Source: Saprospiraceae bacterium
GTDB taxonomy: Bacteria; Bacteroidota; Bacteroidia; Chitinophagales; Saprospiraceae
Reading direction: 5' to 3'
DNA: 64,000 bases
NCBI GenBank assembly: GCA_016713025.1
Contig: JADJPZ010000004.1
Coordinates: 3,697,001-3,761,000, forward strand
Of the stretch, positions 58,837-64,000 are shown one piece after another. The notes below the pieces were generated by a model that worked only from the letters and a program-made list of their open reading frames with translations, was not told the DNA's origin and ran no database searches. How positions within the stretch are numbered: position 1 is the first letter of the stretch; every line of letters starts with the position of its first letter. Made by a program: the position numbers and the translations under genes.

Positions 58837-59346
58837 GATAGAATCATGAAGAAATGAAGGTTCATTTATATAACATGAATTCGGGATACGGTGTTTTATC
58901 TTACTTTTTTACTTATTTAAATAAATAGGGGCGTAGCCCTGTAATCTTTGTATCAAAGTACAAAAACAAAGGGTGTATTTCATTTTTCGCTTCACATTAT
59001 AAATCACCATTTTATTATATCGCGATTCAGGCAAGATGCCAGTCTATATTGCATCGTAGCTGGAAGCTACGACGAACAAACGAAACTTGATAAGAAATCG
59101 AGCAAAGGGCGAAAAAATGAAATGCACCCAAAATAACTGATACATTTTGTCTCGTTCTTTTGCTCTTTTTCTGCGTTGTAAAATCGTTAAATAGCTAAGG
59201 CTATTCGCCTCATTTACGCCTTGAAAAAGAACAAATTAACTTCGCCAATTCTGCACCATTTATTTATTAACAGAGCATAATTGCAGCACTTAACTCTGAA
59301 GCGTCACTAAAGATTGGCGAAAAAAGAGCTGAAATATCATGGAAAA
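58837..59346. repeat. Intergenic gap with a second TAATCTTTGT-family repeat
   Basis: 58921-58968 matches the 40931-40978 repeat (AATAGGGGCGTAGCCCTGTA then ATCTTTGTATC). Later text around 59160-59240 (CTGCGTTGTAAAATCG, CATTTACGCCTTGAAAAAG) forms an imperfect inverted pair. There is no gene. Confidence 0.5.
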
Positions 59347-61092
59347 TCAGATTCCCAAATCCTTCAGCATACTTGTGAGTTTTGTTTCCAATGCCTGCTC
59401 TACTTCTTTAAATTGATCTTTGGAAGGAAGCGCCGCTTTTACACTGCAATAAAACTTGATTTTGGGCTCTGTTCCTGAAGGACGTGCTGTGATGATACTA
59501 CCATCTTGCGTAAAAAACTGGAGTACATTGGATGAAGGAAGGTCTATTTTTTCAGTGACACCTGTCAGCATATTTTTTGAAACGGCACTTTTGTAATCTT
59601 TGAGCGTGACTACGGTATTACCGCCCAATGTTTTGGGAGTTTGATTCCGGTAATTATCCATCATGTCCCTTATTTCTTCAGCTCCGGCTTTCCCCTTTTT
59701 GGTGATAGATATCAGCTTTTCTTTGTAAAAACCATACTCCACATATAAATCCAGTAAGGTTGAGTACAGACTGCTGCCTTTATCTTTGTAATACGCTGCC
59801 AGCTCCGCAAACATGCAGCAGGCTACTACTGCGTCTTTATCACGGGCGTGTTCGCCTACCAGATATCCGTAACTCTCCTCGCCGCCAACTACAAAAGTTT
59901 TTTTGCCTTCAAGCTGTGTCATAATCTCACCAATGTATTTAAATCCGGTGAGGACATTGTAACACTCTACATTTTTGGATTCCGCCATTTTGTCTATCAT
60001 GTATGAAGTCACGATGGTTTTCATGACGTATTGATTGCCATCGAGTTTTCCGGCTTTTTGCCAGGCTGTGAGCATATAGTTGACCAGCAGACATAGTGCC
60101 TGATTGCCGTTGAGCAGGATGAATTCATTATTATCATTTTTGATGGCCAATCCTACGCGGTCGGCATCAGGGTCTGTAGCCATGACGATATCAGCATCAG
60201 TTGCTTTGGCTTTGGCGAGTGACAGGGTGAGCGCTTCAGCCTCTTCCGGATTGGGATAGACGACAGTCGGAAAGTTTCCGTCAACACCCATTTGCTCTTC
60301 TACGAGTATTACATTTTCAAAACCAAATCTTTTCAGAGCCGGCGGAACCATCACACCACCCGTGCCGTGTATAGGAGAAAACACAATCTTCAGATCACGC
60401 TGCCTGTGGATCGCATCTTTGGAAATAGAAAGGTTGGCCAGGGCATCGAGATATTTTTCATCTATTTCTTTACCTATAGGCTGGATATAGGCGGGATTTC
60501 CATGAAAGTTTATTTCATCGACACTAGCGATTTTACCCACTTCATTCATCACGGCCTCGTCATGTGGAAATACAAATTGTCCGCCATCTGCGCCATATGC
60601 TTTGTAGCCGTTGTACTCTTTGGGATTGTGAGAAGCAGTGAGCATCACTCCGCTCTGACAACCAAGCTCTCTTATTGCAAATGATAACTCCGGAGTTGGC
60701 CGCAGTCCTTCAAAAAAGTATACAAAAATACCATTGGCCGAAAAGACATCAGCCACGACATTCGCCAATAGAGAAGAGTTATTTCTGTTGTCGTGGGCTA
60801 TGACTACTTTGATGGGCTGATTTTGGTACAATTGCTTCAGATAATTGCTAAGTCCCTGTGTCGCTGCGCCAAAAGTATATTTATTGACCCTGTTGGATCC
60901 GGCTCCCATGATACCTCGCAGCCCACCCGTGCCGAACTCGAGATCGCGGTAGAATGCATCGGTCAATTCTGTTACATTATTGTCAGCAATAAGATGCCTG
61001 ATTTCTGCTTTTACAGACTCGTCATAATTGCCGCTGAGCCAACTGTTGATTCTTGCCTGAATATTGCTGTCCAAAGATAAATTTTGTAACAT
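59347..61092 (-). CDS. Phosphoglucomutase/phosphomannomutase (alpha-D-phosphohexomutase)
   Basis: A 581-residue enzyme that moves phosphate between C1 and C6 of glucose or mannose phosphates. The four family loops are visible: the phosphoserine loop TASHNPKEYNGYKAYGADGGQ, metal-binding MATDPDADRVGLA, sugar-binding GGEESYGYLVG and phosphate-binding ARPSGTEPKIKFY. Length is that of Bacteroidota phospho-sugar mutases. The start at 61092 (MLQNLSLDSNIQARINSWL) is preferred over an upstream in-frame codon. Specificity between Glc and Man is not readable. Neighbouring mannosidase and epimerase genes make mannose metabolism plausible. Confidence 0.93.
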   Translation of the reverse strand: MLQNLSLDSNIQARINSWLSGNYDESVKAEIRHLIADNNVTELTDAFYRDLEFGTGGLRGIMGAGSNRVNKYTFGAATQGLSNYLKQLYQNQPIKVVIAHDNRNNSSLLANVVADVFSANGIFVYFFEGLRPTPELSFAIRELGCQSGVMLTASHNPKEYNGYKAYGADGGQFVFPHDEAVMNEVGKIASVDEINFHGNPAYIQPIGKEIDEKYLDALANLSISKDAIHRQRDLKIVFSPIHGTGGVMVPPALKRFGFENVILVEEQMGVDGNFPTVVYPNPEEAEALTLSLAKAKATDADIVMATDPDADRVGLAIKNDNNEFILLNGNQALCLLVNYMLTAWQKAGKLDGNQYVMKTIVTSYMIDKMAESKNVECYNVLTGFKYIGEIMTQLEGKKTFVVGGEESYGYLVGEHARDKDAVVACCMFAELAAYYKDKGSSLYSTLLDLYVEYGFYKEKLISITKKGKAGAEEIRDMMDNYRNQTPKTLGGNTVVTLKDYKSAVSKNMLTGVTEKIDLPSSNVLQFFTQDGSIITARPSGTEPKIKFYCSVKAALPSKDQFKEVEQALETKLTSMLKDLGI

Positions 61093-61372
61093 TTTGATGA
61101 TATTTATTGATGGAAGCAAAAGTAATGATTTTTAAAGTTTTATCAACTTTCTTAAAAAACTATTCCATTAAATTGTGCATTTTGAAAGACAAACACTCGG
61201 AAAAAGGGATACCCATAGCTTATTCTACATCAGCAGAATCACCAGAAATTGAAGTCTAAAGTAAATAGTATTTTTAATGACTTGGATATCTGAAAGACAG
61301 TGTATATATTTGTATATACTTACGAAGGTTTATTGTGTAAGTAAATTTGTTCCGTGCAAGGTAAATAATAAA

Positions 61373-61582
61373 ATGAAAGGCACCTTTCCAAAATCAATAT
61401 TTGAATTGCTAGATTTAGAAAGTTTTAGAAAGAGAACTGCAATGTATCTTGGAGAAAAATCAATATCCAAACTTCGGACATACATGGATGGATATCAAAC
61501 TTGTGAAACGTTCAATGGAATAAAATCAAAAGAAACTAAACCACCTTTTTGGTTGTTTTTTCCGTGGATAGGCAAGACGTAG
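61373..61582 (+). pseudogene. Truncated conserved hypothetical gene (N-terminal fragment)
   Basis: 69 codons from the ATG at 61373: MKGTFPKSIFELLDLESFRK, then RTAMYLGEKSISKLRTYMDGYQ, which resembles the opening of a family of small bacterial proteins (RKRPAMYLG type) that are usually over 140 residues. It stops at TAG shortly after joining a T-rich stretch (61545-61560), where the next fragment begins in another frame. It looks like a broken or fused gene end. Confidence 0.5.
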
Positions 61583-61893
61583 ATGGAATTTCAAAATTCT
61601 GGCTGGATGATTATTTGGTCATCCGTGGCAGTGGTACAATTGAACAAGGAAAAGAAGCCAATATAACCAATTGGAGAAAAATATTTAAGGAAGCTCCGCA
61701 AACAAACTTTGAACGTTTTCCTTCAGAAATAATAATAAGCAAAAATAATCCTGACCTGGCCTGGGAAAGCGGAGAATGGAAAGGGTTTAATACATACAGT
61801 AAGGGTGGTCGCGATAGTGCACAGTGGAAGAGAAAGAATGGCGAATGGAAACTACAGGCAGAGTTATTTGTTGCATTGGAGAAAGGATTCTAA
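61549..61893 (+). pseudogene. Truncated DUF4440/SnoaL-like gene (C-terminal fragment)
   Basis: A frame running from about 61549 without a good start codon (TTG) carries DVDGISKFWLDDYLVIRGSG, IEQGKEANITNWRKIF, and the family end AQWKRKNGEWKLQAELFVALE. DUF4440 proteins (NTF2-like, about 130-150 residues) normally begin 20-30 residues further upstream, so the N-terminus is missing. It overlaps the previous fragment, as if two broken genes were joined at a T-rich spot. Function is likely lost. Confidence 0.55.
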
Positions 61894-61979
61894 CAACAAG
61901 TTTTCAACCCTGCATGCAAAATCATAAACAAATTTAAAACATAGCTACAAATTTTGAAAAAATCATCAACATCTCAAAT

Positions 61980-62602
61980 ATGCTTCATATAAAACATCAA
62001 AATGAACATTTGCCGTTCAAAGGAATACTTTTAATTACATTATTAGCAATAATGTATTCATGTAAAATATCAAAAAATAATTCCTTAAATAGTGATTTAA
62101 TTTCCAATAAAAAATTATTAATGACCTCTCAATGTTTGAAAGTGAAGTTCTTGCCTCTTGCCCAATATCTAAAGGGCCATCTGAAGTAATAAAATATTTA
62201 GAAAACCTAAAAGGGTTTCAAAGAAATAAAGAATATGATTTTGGTAATGGTTCTATAAGATTTAATGCAAAGAATGCAAAACTCAATGGTTTTGATTTGA
62301 TAGATGACAAAAGTTTGTTTTTACTAAACTTTGACACAAATAATGAAAATAGCTATGAAGGATGGTGGTTATTTCAAGCTATATATTACTATAATAAAAG
62401 TGGCGACAAAGAAATTGAATTGAATAGAATATTAAAAGTACTAAACGAAAATCTAAGACTCAAAAAGGAAATTCATTATGATGGTTTAGGAAATCCATAT
62501 GAAAGGTATACTTTATCTAATGAAACAGGATTTAATTTAAAACACGGAAGCAGAAATAATCAACATATTATTGATATTCTTTGGGCTCCACCTGAAAAGT
62601 GA
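61980..62602 (+). pseudogene. Lipoprotein of unknown function, one frameshift
   Basis: Two frames (61980-62189 and 62132-62602) join if one A is added to the A6 run at 62109-62114, reading SNKKIINDLSMFESEVLASC, which gives about 207 residues. The N-terminus has a lipoprotein-type signal (FKGILLITLLAIMYSC, Cys as lipobox end). The body (SYEGWWLFQAIYYYNKSGDKEI; HIIDILWAPPEK) is not a known family. It lies just downstream of the decayed DUF4440 pair and just before the convergent carbamoyltransferase gene. The break may be an assembly error. Confidence 0.6.
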
Positions 62603-62685
62603 AGTTAGTATATTCTATAGTTGACCATTTTTGCATATAATAATCTTTAAATTATTGAAAAATTATCAATTTTTGATACAACTTT

Positions 62686-63645
62686 CTATCTATTTCCTCT
62701 ATTCAAAATGGCACTCAATACCGCCTGTGCAGCCCACACCCTGTTGGCCGCCTGAGTGGTGGTCAGACAATTGGGGTGATCCAGTATTTCGTCACTCAGC
62801 TCGACATTGCGCCTTACCGGAAGACAGTGCATGGTACGCGCATTATGTGTCCATGACATGTGTTTTTCTGTGAGCATCCATTCAGCTCCATCCTGCTTTA
62901 CCTGCCCGTAATTTTGATACGAACTCCAGTTTTTGACATATACAAAGTCTGCATCCCTTAGCGCTTCTTCCTGGTTGTGTGTGATTGTGGCCCCATTGGT
63001 GTAAGAAATATCGAGCTCGTACCCTTCAGGATGGGTGATGACAAAGTCCGCACCATCCCAGGCATTGACCCATTGCGCAAAACTATTGGCCACACATTGC
63101 GGAATAGGTTTGATATGCGGCGCCCAGGTCAGAACGACTTTTGGTTTGTGCGGTTTATTCCAGTTTTCACTGATGGTAATCAAATCAGTGAGACTTTGCA
63201 GTGGGTGGAGCGTGGCACTCTCCAAACTTAAGACCGGAATATTGCAGTATTTCTGAAGACTTCGGATCACATTTTCACTGTAGTCCAGATCTCTGTCCTT
63301 CAACCCCGGGAAGGTCCGTAATCCTATGATGTCAAAATACTCTCCAAAGATAGGTGCTGCATCCTTGATGTGCTCCACAGTGGTACCGTTCATGACAGCT
63401 CCTTCGCCAAACTCCAGCTGCCAGTTGTCATTGCCTACATTGAGGACATAACTTTCCATACCAAGATTTTGGGCGGCTATCTGCGTGCTGATTCTGGTTC
63501 GGAGGCTGGGATTCATAAATAGTAAACCCAGTCTTTTGCCGGCACCAAGGGTTTTGTCTGCCAGGGGATTCTTTTTGTACTTCAGTGCCAGATCAATCAA
63601 TGCTGAAATATCGACAACATCGTGGGTAGAAATAAAATTTTGCAT
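62686..63645 (-). CDS. argF': N-succinylornithine (or N-acetylornithine) carbamoyltransferase
   Basis: A 319-residue transcarbamylase of the acylated-ornithine branch of arginine synthesis found in Bacteroidota. The carbamoyl-phosphate loop reads MNPSLRTRIST, with HPLQSLTDLI and MHCLPVRRN further on, matching Bacteroides SOTCase and Xanthomonas AOTCase. The residue that separates the two known types (Glu in acetyl, Pro in Bacteroides succinyl enzymes) lies in GTTVEHI and is Val here. As I recall, changing that Glu to small non-polar residues favours succinylornithine, so a succinyl enzyme is more likely. It follows argD (toward the right edge) with 1 bp spacing, in one operon. Confidence 0.9.
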   Translation of the reverse strand: MQNFISTHDVVDISALIDLALKYKKNPLADKTLGAGKRLGLLFMNPSLRTRISTQIAAQNLGMESYVLNVGNDNWQLEFGEGAVMNGTTVEHIKDAAPIFGEYFDIIGLRTFPGLKDRDLDYSENVIRSLQKYCNIPVLSLESATLHPLQSLTDLITISENWNKPHKPKVVLTWAPHIKPIPQCVANSFAQWVNAWDGADFVITHPEGYELDISYTNGATITHNQEEALRDADFVYVKNWSSYQNYGQVKQDGAEWMLTEKHMSWTHNARTMHCLPVRRNVELSDEILDHPNCLTTTQAANRVWAAQAVLSAILNRGNR

Positions 63646-63646
63646 A

Positions 63647-64000
63647 TCAGGATGGGTTATATATCAATGAATCAAAAGCGGCAAAAAACTGATCTGCTTC
63701 CTCTCTGGTAAGGGCCAAAGAAGGCAACAGACGTATGGTATTGTTTTTGGCTTCACCGGTAAAAATTTTGCATTTGGACAGTAAATCTGATTTCAGGGTT
63801 TTTGTAAATGGTTCATTCATTTCAAACCCGATCATCAGTCCACGCCCGCGAACAGATTTTACTTCAGGATATGATTTTAATTTGTTGATGATATATTGGC
63901 CTAGCGTTCTTGCATTTTCGATCAGATTTTCCTGCTGAATAACGTTGAGCACTGCTATGGCAGCAGCACAAGCCAGGTGGTTGCCCCCAAAAGTAGTACC
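63647..64000 (-). CDS. argD: Acetylornithine/succinylornithine aminotransferase (partial, start off the right edge)
   Basis: The last ~117 codons of a class III PLP aminotransferase. The window starts inside GTTFGGNHLACAAAIAVL and continues RGRGLMIGFEMNE, then NTIRLLPSLALTREEADQFFAAF and the stop at 63647. These are the standard C-terminal segments of ArgD. The PLP lysine lies outside the window. It makes the amino donor for the ornithine branch that feeds the adjacent carbamoyltransferase gene, 1 bp away. Confidence 0.92.
   Translation of the reverse strand, partial: GTTFGGNHLACAAAIAVLNVIQQENLIENARTLGQYIINKLKSYPEVKSVRGRGLMIGFEMNEPFTKTLKSDLLSKCKIFTGEAKNNTIRLLPSLALTREEADQFFAAFDSLIYNPS

Overview
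The window looks like a chromosomal segment of an AT-rich Bacteroidota genome, probably from the Saprospiraceae/Chitinophagia side of the phylum. This rests on: C-terminal type IX secretion (T9SS) sorting domains, giant DUF11 cell-surface proteins, a DUF3078 protein, a Bacteroidota-type succinyl/acetylornithine carbamoyltransferase, few Shine-Dalgarno sequences, and several promoters of the TAnnTTTG type. Species cannot be named from the sequence. No rRNA, tRNA or CRISPR array was found.

Layout. 1-7.3 kb: a partial PSCyt1/DUF1549/CBM/DUF1553 protein, a tail-specific protease (Prc), a shrunken methylmalonyl-CoA mutase-like protein, an Nfu/NifU Fe-S scaffold, and decayed gene remnants. 7.4-16 kb: small membrane proteins, two YceI-family proteins (one in an operon with an outer-membrane porin), rbfA, recG and a CMD-domain protein. 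16.2-29.4 kb: one enormous secreted adhesin-like gene (about 4,400 codons, 21 DUF11 repeats, SdrD_B-like domains, T9SS tail) cut in two by an in-frame amber codon. 30-36.8 kb: a BlaI-type repressor with twin operators, an M56 (BlaR1-like) membrane metallopeptidase, an IS110-family element, a PDZ protein and a secreted gluzincin. 37-49.7 kb: housekeeping and envelope genes (ahcY, an M3 peptidase, a DUF819 transporter-like protein, an ECF sigma factor with a mechanosensitive-channel operon, htrA, leuA, cupin, lpxK). 49.8-58.8 kb: an AlkA-like glycosylase, a 900-bp array of 8/9-bp repeats, an acyl-ACP thioesterase, a T9SS-secreted hydrolase, an SGNH hydrolase, a GH92 mannosidase and an AGE epimerase. 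59-64 kb: a phosphohexomutase, small decayed or frameshifted genes, and the arginine-pathway genes argF'/argD.

The most interesting object is the IS110 element (32685-34345). Its ends can be read to the base, because it sits in one copy of a duplicated sequence whose uninterrupted sister copy lies about 130 bp upstream. Its 5' non-coding region carries two loop-like units 60 nt apart, with guide-like segments matching the element's own right end (9/9 nt), the right flank (7/7) and the left end (5/5). This is the layout expected of an IS110 bridge RNA.

A second theme is gene interruption. Five genes (M3 peptidase, TM-helix/MscS-like channel, GH92, the IS110 recombinase twice, a lipoprotein) are broken by single-base changes, always in homopolymers. 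This points to residual indel errors in the assembly more than to real pseudogenes. The amber codon in the giant adhesin does not fit that pattern. A third theme is repeats: several dispersed palindromic families recur in almost every long intergenic gap.
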